DNA from: Georgenia sp.
GTDB taxonomy: Bacteria > Actinomycetota > Actinomycetes > Actinomycetales > Actinomycetaceae
DNA: 6,034 nucleotides
Direction of reading: 5' to 3'
Assembly (NCBI GenBank): GCA_027322565.1
Contig: DAHVRG010000328.1
Coordinates: 1 to 6,034, forward strand
Made by a program: the position numbers and the translations under genes. Each line of letters opens with the position of its first letter. The first letter of the stretch is position 1. Below are positions 1 to 6,034 of this stretch, one piece after another. Under the pieces are notes generated by a model, which made no database searches, was not told the DNA's origin, and saw nothing but the letters and a program-made list of their open reading frames with translations.

Positions 1-737
1 TCGGCCTCCGTGCCGGGGTTGAGCTCCCACACCGGGATGAGGATCCCGCTGGTGCGGAAGGCGCCGACGAACCGGGCCCCCTCCTCCAGCTCGGACTCGC
101 GGCGGGCGTGGAGCCGGGCGATGGCGTCCAGGACATCCTCCTGCGGCTCGGGCCGTGCCCAGCGGAGGACCTCCCGGCCCATCCGGCACCAGTAGGCGGA
201 GGTGACGCCGTCGACCGCGACGGTGGGGACGATGCCCTCGCTGGACTGCTCGACGGCGGCCGCGACGTCGGAGTCCTCGCGCTGGTCCTCGGCGAGCCAG
301 AACCCGAAGTCGTCGTGCAGGACGGGCTCGAAGGGCACGGAGAGGTCGAGCACGTCCTGCAGGCGCGGGCCGGGCTCGAGGATGCCGAGGTTGGTCACCG
401 GGGTGCCGGGCTCGGCCTCGAGTGCGAGGATCAGGGCCGCGGCCACGTCCCGGCTCGCGTCACCCGACTTCGCCGCGGTCTGCAGGCCGACGAGGATGGT
501 GCCGTCCTCACGGTGCAGCGCCGGCCACAGGTCCGGCAGCATCGTCGCGACGACGACCTCCTGTGCGCCGTACTCCTCCGTGGTGCGCACGGTGGCGGTC
601 GCGGCCGGGACCACCTCGCGCAGCGCGACCCAGTCGGTCTCCCCCGGCAGCCCCTCGAAGGGACGCTCGACGTAGGGGACCTCGACCCGCTTCGGACGCG
701 CGGGCTGGGACTGGCGCTTGCGGCTCTTCTTACCCAT
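1..737 (-). CDS. DUF5926 family protein, C-terminus cut by window edge
   Basis: The visible part is 245 residues, starting MGKKSRKRQ at the ATG at 737 and open to the left edge, so the C-terminus is missing. I recognise it as DUF5926, a cytoplasmic family found in Actinobacteria with no established function. Supporting segments are RPFEGLPGETDWVALREVVPA (25-45), the TAAKSGDASRDVAAAL stretch (87-102), the PRLQDVLDL segment (124-132) followed by FEPVLHDDFGFW (136-147), and VLRWARPEP (190-198). No signal peptide or membrane segment is visible. The N-terminus is very basic (KK, RKR, RPKR), which suggests nucleic-acid or ribosome contact; that is inference. Streptomyces members, as I recall them, carry a SEC-C zinc motif (CPCGSG) before the RPFEGL block; here that block begins at residue 25 and the motif is absent. 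The gene follows the rhodanese gene on the same strand after 157 bp and appears to have its own promoter. The family call is fairly sure; the function is unknown. Confidence 0.85.
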   Translation of the reverse strand, partial: MGKKSRKRQSQPARPKRVEVPYVERPFEGLPGETDWVALREVVPAATATVRTTEEYGAQEVVVATMLPDLWPALHREDGTILVGLQTAAKSGDASRDVAAALILALEAEPGTPVTNLGILEPGPRLQDVLDLSVPFEPVLHDDFGFWLAEDQREDSDVAAAVEQSSEGIVPTVAVDGVTSAYWCRMGREVLRWARPEPQEDVLDAIARLHARRESELEEGARFVGAFRTSGILIPVWELNPGTEA

Positions 738-745
738 GGTCAGCA

Positions 746-751
746 AGCCTA
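746..751 (-). promoter_or_regulatory. Putative -10 box (TAGGCT) giving a leaderless DUF5926 mRNA
   Basis: On the minus strand TAGGCT fits the actinobacterial -10 pattern TANNNT and lies 8 nt before the ATG at 737. Transcription starting about 7 nt after the hexamer would begin within a base or two of the ATG. No Shine-Dalgarno sequence precedes the start, and no good -35 TTGACA is visible. The assignment rests on position and pattern only. Confidence 0.5.
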
Positions 752-780
752 TCCGCCCGGCTGCGCCCGTCGCGTCGCCC

Positions 781-806
781 GTCCGCGGAGGCGGACCGCC
801 GTCCGC
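781..806. repeat. Three alternating 6-bp arms able to form two exclusive hairpins
   Basis: The plus strand reads GTCCGC (781-786), GGAG, GCGGAC (791-796), CGCC, GTCCGC (801-806). The middle arm is perfectly complementary to both outer arms, each time across a 4-base loop, so only one of two hairpins can form at once. The element lies between the rhodanese stop and the DUF5926 start, about 35-60 bp upstream of the putative DUF5926 -10 box. It could end rhodanese transcription (there is no U-tract), act as a regulator site, or be chance in GC-rich DNA. Confidence 0.4.
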
Positions 807-894
807 GGCGACCGGCGGCGGCGCGCAGCACGTGGCCGACGCCGCGTGGCCGCTCACCTCGCTGCGGCTCTCGCCGGTCGACGCCCACCGGGGC

Positions 895-1245
895 CTAGAG
901 GAGGTGGGGCTCCTCGCCGTCGTCGCTGGTCAGCGGCAGGCCGGCGGCGGTCCAGGCCCGCAGGCCGCCGGTGAGGTTCCGGGCGGTGAACCCGGTGTGG
1001 TTGAGCCACGCGGAGGCGCGCATGGACCGGCCCCCCGAGCGGCAGACGACGAGGAGGTCCTCGTCCGGCAGCTCGTCGAGGCGGCTCGGCAGCTCGCCGA
1101 GGGGGATGTGCGTGGCACCGGCGATGTGCCCGGCGTCCCACTCGTCCTGCTCGCGAACGTCGAGGACGGCGTGACCGGGCGGGACCGGGGCCGCGGGGTC
1201 GAGGTCCTGGACGGTCAGGTCCGGTGGCTGGTCGACGTCCTCCAT
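895..1245 (-). CDS. Single-domain rhodanese-like sulfurtransferase
   Basis: This 116-residue cytoplasmic protein is a complete single rhodanese domain, comparable in size to GlpE/PspE-type enzymes. Rhodaneses carry sulfane sulfur as a cysteine persulfide and pass it to cyanide or cellular thiols. The sequence shows the VLDVRE strand-turn (27-32), the [18 protein letters not shown] segment (35-52), the six-residue active-site loop CRSGGR (68-73) with catalytic Cys68, and the C-terminal [15 protein letters not shown] block (90-104). The loop length is typical of sulfurtransferases, as distinct from the seven-residue loop of Cdc25-type arsenate reductases and phosphatases. The N-terminus and the last dozen residues are acidic. 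There is no signal peptide or second domain. It is divergent from pgm across 206 bp, and DUF5926 follows on the same strand. The start at 1245 fits the domain boundary and the promoter spacing. The true sulfur donor and acceptor cannot be read from sequence. Confidence 0.93.
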   Translation of the reverse strand: MEDVDQPPDLTVQDLDPAAPVPPGHAVLDVREQDEWDAGHIAGATHIPLGELPSRLDELPDEDLLVVCRSGGRSMRASAWLNHTGFTARNLTGGLRAWTAAGLPLTSDDGEEPHLL

Positions 1246-1251
1246 GGTTCC

Positions 1252-1257
1252 ACCGTA
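1252..1257 (-). promoter_or_regulatory. Putative -10 box (TACGGT) for a leaderless rhodanese mRNA
   Basis: TACGGT on the minus strand matches TANNNT and is separated by 6 nt (GGAACC) from the ATG at 1245. Initiation would fall at or next to the ATG. No Shine-Dalgarno sequence is present. An ECF-sigma-like element overlaps this site, so the sigma factor used is uncertain. Confidence 0.45.
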
Positions 1258-1281
1258 ACCCGACGGCGGGTGGCGGTTCCC
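1257..1281 (-). promoter_or_regulatory. Possible ECF sigma (SigR/SigH/SigE-like) promoter motif
   Basis: On the minus strand GGGAAC (1276-1281) is followed after 16 nt by GTT (1257-1259). This resembles the GGAAY...GTT layout of redox and envelope stress ECF sigma factors of Actinobacteria (SigR, SigH, SigE), although the usual spacer for some of these is a base or two longer. The GTT ends 11 nt before the rhodanese ATG, giving a very short leader. The motif is short, so chance occurrence is likely enough to keep confidence low. Confidence 0.3.
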
Positions 1282-1345
1282 GCCCGTCCTCCCCGCCGGA
1301 TGCGCCGCGGTCCGCCGCCCGGCACGCCGGACCGGGCGCCCGCCT

Positions 1346-1404
1346 CGGCACCGTGCACCCGCCCTCCCGGGCGCACGGCCACCCCGGACGCCGGCACGGT
1401 GCCG
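1346..1404. repeat. 11-bp perfect inverted repeat made of two dyad sites
   Basis: CGGCACCGTGC (1346-1356) is the exact reverse complement of GCACGGTGCCG (1394-1404). Each arm is itself part of a local dyad: GCACCGTGC (1348-1356), and the longer CCGGCACGGTGCCGG (1391-1405), whose 7-bp half-sites flank one central base. The dyad centres are 46 bp apart. The longer one lies about 47-61 bp upstream of the pgm start, a reasonable operator position. No regulator can be named. Confidence 0.4.
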
Positions 1405-1429
1405 GGGCCGACGCGCTGTGCCGGGGCCG
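1399..1429 (+). repeat. 12-bp direct repeat with 19-bp period in the pgm promoter region
   Basis: GTGCCGGGGCCG occurs at 1399-1410 and again at 1418-1429. The 19-bp offset is close to two helical turns, so both copies face roughly the same side of the DNA. The second copy covers the place where a -35 element would sit for the putative pgm -10 box. This fits tandem binding of a regulator, but the repeat is all G/C apart from one T, and high GC raises the chance background. Confidence 0.4.
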
Positions 1430-1439
1430 CAGCGGGTGG

Positions 1440-1445
1440 CAGGAT
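1440..1445 (+). promoter_or_regulatory. Putative pgm -10 box (CAGGAT), or AGGA ribosome-binding site
   Basis: CAGGAT differs from TANNNT at one base and ends 6 nt before the pgm ATG, the same spacing as at the rhodanese and MFS starts, which suggests leaderless transcription. The embedded AGGA (1441-1444) is also 7 nt from the ATG and could serve as a short Shine-Dalgarno sequence on a longer mRNA. The sequence cannot decide between the two. Confidence 0.35.
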
Positions 1446-1451
1446 CGAACC

Positions 1452-3131
<1,680 letters not shown>

Positions 3132-3137
3132 CCGGCC

Positions 3138-3173
3138 CCGAGCCCGGGCAGCACGCGCCGGGACCGAGCCCGG
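3138..3173. repeat. 10-bp direct repeat and weak hairpin after pgm
   Basis: CCGAGCCCGG occurs at 3138-3147 and 3164-3173. The second copy forms a 5-bp stem, CCGGG (3158-3162) with CCCGG (3169-3173), across a 6-base loop, and the first contains the palindrome GCCCGGGC (3142-3149). The element starts 7 bases after the pgm stop and may help end transcription, but there is no U-tract. The rest of the 139-bp gap up to the MFS promoter holds nothing I can name. Confidence 0.25.
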
Positions 3174-3258
3174 ACGGCGTCGGCGCCGGGCGGAGGGACG
3201 CGTGCGAGCGGGGCGCGGCAGCGCCGGGATGTGAGCGGGCGCGGGCGCCCCGGGATGA

Positions 3259-3264
3259 AAGAAT
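3259..3264 (+). promoter_or_regulatory. Putative -10 box (AAGAAT) for the MFS gene
   Basis: AAGAAT differs from TANNNT only at the first base and stands out as an AT-rich patch (GATGAAAGAAT) in very GC-rich DNA. Six bases separate it from the GTG start at 3271. No Shine-Dalgarno sequence is seen, so the mRNA may be leaderless with GTG as its first codon. Confidence 0.4.
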
Positions 3265-3270
3265 GCTCGG

Positions 3271-4491
3271 GTGCTCAGGCCGTACCGCGACGTGCTGGCC
3301 CGGCCGGGTGCCCTGCGCTTCACCCTTGCCGGGCTGATCGCGCGCCTCCCCACCCCGATGGTGGGCCTCGGGATCGTCCTCATGGTGGCCGCGCTGTACG
3401 GCTCCTACGGCATGGCCGGGCGGGTGTCGGCGGTGTTCGTCGTCGTCCAGGCGCTCTGCTCGCCGCAGCTGGCCAAGCTCGTCGACAGGTACGGTCAGGC
3501 CCGGGTCATGCGCCCGTCACTCGCCGTCGCCTGCGTGGGGCTCGCCGGACTCGTCGTGGCCGCCGTCCAGCATGCCCCCGAGCCGGTGCTCTACGCCGCC
3601 GCGGGGCTCGCCGGCGCGACGATCGGCTCGCTCAACGCGCTCGTCCGGGCCAGGTGGGGTGTGGTCCTGGAGAAGCCCTCGCAGATCCACACCGCCTACT
3701 CGCTGGAGTCGGCGCTCGACGAGCTGACGTTCATCTGCGGGCCGATCATCGCCACCTTCCTCGCCACCAGCGTGACGCCGTGGTCCGCACTCGTCGTGCC
3801 GATCCTCGCCATCCTCGTCGGCGGGTACTGGCTGCTGTCCCAGCGGGAGACGGAGCCGCCCGCCACCGGGCGGCCCGCCCGGACCGCGAGCCCGACCGAG
3901 CCGCTGGTGAGCGGGGCGCTGGTCGTCCTCCTCGTCATCTTCTTCGCCACCGGCATCATGTTCGCCGGCATCGACGTCTCGGTGGTCGCCTTCACCGCCG
4001 AGCAGGGCGCCCCGGGGCTCGCCGGACCGGTGCTCGCCTCCCTCGCGCTCGGCTCGCTCATCTCCGCCCTGGCCTACGGGGCGCGCGTGTGGTCCAGCCC
4101 ACTGTGGCTGCGGCTCGTCATCGGCACCGCCCTGCTCACCGTGGGGACGGCGAGCTTCCTCCTCGTCGGGTCGATCGCGGCACTGGCCCTCGCCGGGTTC
4201 CTCGCGGGTTTCGCCATCGCGCCGACGATCACCAACGGCAACTCCTTCGTCCAACTCATCGTCCCGGCCCGGCGCATCACCGAGGGGTTCACCTGGCTCG
4301 CCGCAGCCATCGGTGTCGGGGTGTCCGTGGGGGCGTCGCTCTCGGGCATGCTCATCGACCTGTACGGCTCGCGCGGCGGGTTCGCCGTCGTCGCGGGTGC
4401 CGCCGCCGCGGCGCTCCTCGTCGGGCTGGTGTGCAGCCCGCTCCTGCGGGCGGCCGGGCGGCGCGAGCACACCCTCCAGCGCCCCGCCTGA
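3271..4491 (+). CDS. MFS transporter, 12 membrane segments, substrate unknown
   Basis: This 406-residue inner-membrane protein has the hydrophobicity pattern of a 12-segment major facilitator. Approximate segments: 15-40, 44-63, 83-100, 104-122, 150-168, 172-190, a hydrophilic central loop (191-210, QRETEPPATGRPARTASPTE), then 212-232, 250-270, 278-301, 303-325, 340-362 and 368-390. The loop after the second segment, LAKLVDRYGQARVM (67-80), is a degenerate form of the MFS motif A (G-x-L-x-D-R-x-G-R). The ESALDELTFICGP block (146-158) at the fifth segment is typical of an uncharacterised actinobacterial MFS group. GTG at 3271 is the first possible start: an in-frame TGA lies just upstream at 3256-3258. 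Such proteins are often annotated as drug or sugar efflux pumps, but nothing here fixes the substrate or direction. It lies downstream of pgm with what looks like its own promoter; a link to sugar phosphates is not supported. Confidence 0.92.
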   Translation: MLRPYRDVLARPGALRFTLAGLIARLPTPMVGLGIVLMVAALYGSYGMAGRVSAVFVVVQALCSPQLAKLVDRYGQARVMRPSLAVACVGLAGLVVAAVQHAPEPVLYAAAGLAGATIGSLNALVRARWGVVLEKPSQIHTAYSLESALDELTFICGPIIATFLATSVTPWSALVVPILAILVGGYWLLSQRETEPPATGRPARTASPTEPLVSGALVVLLVIFFATGIMFAGIDVSVVAFTAEQGAPGLAGPVLASLALGSLISALAYGARVWSSPLWLRLVIGTALLTVGTASFLLVGSIAALALAGFLAGFAIAPTITNGNSFVQLIVPARRITEGFTWLAAAIGVGVSVGASLSGMLIDLYGSRGGFAVVAGAAAAALLVGLVCSPLLRAAGRREHTLQRPA

Positions 4492-4497
4492 GGCACC

Positions 4498-4537
4498 GCC
4501 CGCCGCGGTCGGACCGGCTCCTCAGGGTGCGGCGGGC
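4498..4537 (+). terminator. GC-rich hairpin after the MFS gene, no U-tract
   Basis: GCCCGCCGC (4498-4506) pairs perfectly over 9 bp with GCGGCGGGC (4529-4537). The 22-base loop contains a smaller stem, GGTC (4507-4510) with GACC (4512-4515). It begins 7 bases after the MFS stop codon. No run of T follows, as is common for actinobacterial terminators. Efficiency cannot be judged from sequence. Confidence 0.5.
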
Positions 4538-4574
4538 CCCCGGCACGACCACACTCGTGACACCAGCTGCCGAC

Positions 4575-4581
4575 GGAAGGA
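4575..4581 (+). promoter_or_regulatory. Ribosome-binding site (GGAAGGA) of the DUF6458 gene
   Basis: GGAAGGA ends 8 nt before the ATG at 4590. It is the only clear Shine-Dalgarno sequence among the complete genes of the window, so this small gene has a 5' leader, unlike its apparently leaderless neighbours. The purine-rich site fixes the start. I see no convincing promoter hexamers in the 98-bp gap. Confidence 0.7.
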
Positions 4582-4589
4582 CGTACGAG

Positions 4590-4835
4590 ATGGGCATCGG
4601 TGGAGGGATCTTCCTCATCGTCGTGGGGGCGATCCTCGCCTTCGGGCTGTCCCCGGACACGTGGGAAGTCTTCAACATCAACACGATCGGCTACATCCTC
4701 ATGGTGGTCGGCGTGCTCGCCCTGGTGCTCGCGTTCGCCATGCAACGGCAGCGCCGCAACACCAGCCACGCCGAGTACATCGAGCGCCGCGACATCGGCA
4801 ACCCGCCCCCGGGCGGTCCGCCGCCGGCGCGCTGA
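4590..4835 (+). CDS. DUF6458 family small membrane protein
   Basis: This 81-residue protein has two membrane segments: residues 5-20 (GGIFLIVVGAILAFGL) and about 33-51 (IGYILMVVGVLALVLAFAM). A short polar link, SPDTWEVFNINT, joins them. The MGIGGGIFLIVVGAILAF opening and the INTIGYILM motif are hallmarks of DUF6458, a short actinobacterial family without known function. The second segment is followed by a basic cluster (QRQRR, 52-56), which by the positive-inside rule puts both ends in the cytoplasm, and then by a hydrophilic tail ending in a Pro/Gly-rich stretch (NPPPGGPPPAR). The glycines in the first helix could allow tight helix packing. A Shine-Dalgarno site 8 nt upstream supports the start. 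It is flanked by the MFS gene (98 bp upstream) and the App1-like gene (86 bp downstream), with hairpins on both sides, so it may be its own transcript. Confidence 0.88.
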   Translation: MGIGGGIFLIVVGAILAFGLSPDTWEVFNINTIGYILMVVGVLALVLAFAMQRQRRNTSHAEYIERRDIGNPPPGGPPPAR

Positions 4836-4847
4836 GCACCACGGCCG

Positions 4848-4877
4848 TACCCCGCTCCCGGACCCGGGGGCGGGGTG
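4848..4877 (+). terminator. Strong hairpin terminator after the DUF6458 gene
   Basis: The left arm ACCCCGCTCCC (4849-4859) pairs with the right arm GGGGGCGGGGT (4866-4876). This gives an 11-bp stem with one G-U wobble, a 6-base loop, and one more possible U-G pair at the base. It begins 12 nt after the stop codon. No T-run follows, so it would be a U-less actinobacterial terminator. It separates the DUF6458 gene from the App1-like gene promoter. Confidence 0.7.
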
Positions 4878-4908
4878 CGTCGGACCTGCACCCCCCGTTG
4901 CCCTCCCC

Positions 4909-4914
4909 TAGCGT
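4909..4914 (+). promoter_or_regulatory. Putative -10 box (TAGCGT) for a leaderless App1-like gene mRNA
   Basis: TAGCGT matches TANNNT and is 7 nt from the ATG at 4922, so transcription would begin on or beside the ATG. No Shine-Dalgarno sequence is present. A -35 candidate 17 nt upstream (CTGCAC, 4886-4891) is poor. Confidence 0.55.
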
Positions 4915-4921
4915 TCGTGCC

Positions 4922-5989
4922 ATGGCTCGCACCGGGATCGCCGCCAACCTCGAGGACTCGGTCAACCGCCGGCTGATCCCCTACCTCAAGGAGCACGGCT
5001 GGCGGCCGGCGACCATCCCGTACACCGGGTACGGGAACGCCGACACCCTGCGCGTCCTGGCCCGAGTGCTGCTCCGCGCCCCGGACGACACCGCACCGGC
5101 GGCCGCCGACGTCGGCGCCACCTCACGCGAGCTCGCCGAGGCGGAGAAGGCGGAGCGGGGCTGGCAGTCCTTCCTCACCGCACCGGTGGCCTACCTCCCG
5201 GTGGCCGTCGAGATCGGCGGGCGGACACACCAGGCACGGGCCGACCGCGGCGGGTACCTCGACGTCCTCGTCCCGGACCACGGGCTCCCGGCCGGCCGAC
5301 ACGAGATCAGCGTGCATGCGCGCGGGGCGAAGCCGGTGACGGCGCAGGTGCTCGTCATCGGCCCGGAGACCCGCGTCGGCATCGTCAGCGACATCGACGA
5401 CACCGTCATGGTCACCCGGGTGCCGCGGCCGCTGGTCGCGGCGTGGAACACGTTCGCGCGGCACACGACGGCGCGCCAGCCCGTCCCGGGCATGGCCGAG
5501 CTGTTCCGCCGCCTGGGGTCGGCACTGCCCGGTGCCCCCGTGTTCTACCTGTCCACCGGGGCGTGGAACGTGGTGCCGGCGCTCGAACGGTTCTTCCGAC
5601 GCAGCGGGCTGCCCACCGGCCCGATGCTCATGACCGACTGGGGGCCGACCAACACCGGGTGGTTCCGCAGCGGCCAGGAGCACAAGCGCACCACGCTGCG
5701 CCGGCTGCTCATCGACTTCCCCCACGTGCGGTGGCTGCTCATCGGCGACGACGGCCAGCACGACCCGGAGATCTACGCCGAGCTCGCCCGGGAGCACCCC
5801 GACCGGGTGGTGGCCATCGGCATCCGCCGGCTGACGGCGGGTGAGCACGTGCTGGCGCACGGCACACCCCAGGCCTCCGACATGGGCAAGGGTCACGATG
5901 GCGGCCGGGTCTCCGGCCGCCGCCAGGTACCTGCCGTCGCGGGGCCGGACGGCGAGTCGCTGTGGCGGGAGCTGCGTCCCTACCTGTGA
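4922..5989 (+). CDS. App1/DUF2183 family HAD-like phosphatase
   Basis: This 355-residue protein has the App1 catalytic domain (DUF2183), named after yeast App1, a Mg2+-dependent phosphatidate phosphatase of the HAD type. All four HAD motifs are intact: SDIDDTV (156-162) with nucleophile Asp157 and acid/base Asp159; YLSTG (209-213) with Ser211; the HK pair with Lys255; and GDDGQHDPEIY (275-285) with Asp276, Asp277 and Asp281. Other family blocks are TDWGPTNTGWFRSG (238-251) and the AWNTFARH stretch (174-181). Residues 1-145 form a separate N-terminal region with PYTGYGNADTLRVLARVLL (33-51) and a probable beta-rich segment (about 86-146) ending at VIGPETRVG. There is no signal peptide or membrane helix, so it is probably cytoplasmic. 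The family start and leaderless promoter both support ATG 4922; upstream open frame is not part of the gene. The substrate in bacteria is not established; phosphatidate or another phosphoester is inference from yeast. Confidence 0.93.
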   Translation: MARTGIAANLEDSVNRRLIPYLKEHGWRPATIPYTGYGNADTLRVLARVLLRAPDDTAPAAADVGATSRELAEAEKAERGWQSFLTAPVAYLPVAVEIGGRTHQARADRGGYLDVLVPDHGLPAGRHEISVHARGAKPVTAQVLVIGPETRVGIVSDIDDTVMVTRVPRPLVAAWNTFARHTTARQPVPGMAELFRRLGSALPGAPVFYLSTGAWNVVPALERFFRRSGLPTGPMLMTDWGPTNTGWFRSGQEHKRTTLRRLLIDFPHVRWLLIGDDGQHDPEIYAELAREHPDRVVAIGIRRLTAGEHVLAHGTPQASDMGKGHDGGRVSGRRQVPAVAGPDGESLWRELRPYL

Positions 5990-6034
5990 CGCGTGATCCC
6001 GGGGTCGCCGGTCGCCATGGCCGGCCGCGCCGGA

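Noticed and set aside
108..974. Plus-strand open frames opposite DUF5926 and rhodanese
   Set aside because: They are antisense to recognisable protein-coding frames and have no recognisable domains.
1333..1342. Perfect 10-bp palindrome CGGGCGCCCG
   Set aside because: All-G/C palindromes of this size are expected by chance in DNA of this composition, and it is not placed at a promoter element.
1224..1451. N-terminal extension of pgm from ATG 1224
   Set aside because: It would translate the divergent promoter region and overlap the rhodanese start; the family N-terminus begins at 1452.
3231..4835. Long plus-strand open frame (534 codons) ending with the DUF6458 sequence
   Set aside because: Only the last 81 codons, from ATG 4590 with a Shine-Dalgarno site, look like protein. 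The upstream part is Arg/Pro/Ala-rich and overlaps the MFS gene out of frame.
4313..4921. N-terminal extension of the App1-like gene from an upstream ATG
   Set aside because: The extension is low-complexity Arg/Pro/Ser/Ala sequence overlapping the MFS and DUF6458 genes; the family start is at 4922, where a promoter-like box is also placed.
6017..6034. Possible start of a further gene (ATG at 6017)
   Set aside because: Only six codons are visible and there is no Shine-Dalgarno or -10 box at the usual spacing.

Overview
The window is chromosomal DNA from a very GC-rich actinobacterium. The evidence is G/C in almost every third codon position, families typical of Actinobacteria (DUF5926, DUF6458, an App1-type phosphatase) and several start codons with little or no leader. 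The proteins look most like those of Micrococcales such as Cellulomonas or Georgenia relatives; that placement is from memory of the families and is tentative. I see no mobile element, CRISPR array, tRNA or rRNA.

Layout. Positions 1-737 (minus) hold the N-terminal 245 residues of a DUF5926 protein that runs off the left edge. Positions 895-1245 (minus) hold a complete single-domain rhodanese. A 206-bp divergent intergenic region (1246-1451) rich in inverted and direct repeats separates it from pgm, alpha-D-glucose phosphoglucomutase (1452-3131, plus). Then, all on the plus strand, come a 12-segment MFS transporter starting at GTG (3271-4491), an 81-residue DUF6458 membrane protein (4590-4835) and an App1/DUF2183 phosphatase (4922-5989). 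The last 45 bases have no gene I can support. The intergenic stretches of 157, 206, 139, 98 and 86 bp are described under promoters, repeats and terminators.

How the genes work together. Pgm links glycolysis with glycogen, trehalose and cell-wall nucleotide-sugar synthesis. The rhodanese is a candidate thiosulfate or persulfide handling enzyme. The MFS protein and the small DUF6458 protein are inner-membrane proteins of unknown substrate or role. The App1-like enzyme has an intact HAD-type active site and may act on a lipid phosphate. No pair overlaps or is translationally coupled, and most genes carry their own promoter-like element, so this looks like a row of short, mostly single-gene transcription units and not one operon or a dedicated system.

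The most interesting signals are regulatory: five of the six genes have a -10-like hexamer 6-8 nt before the start codon, the rhodanese gene also has an ECF-sigma-like motif, and the pgm promoter region contains two dyads and a 12-bp direct repeat with a 19-bp period. I found no convincing evidence of a previously undescribed multi-gene system.
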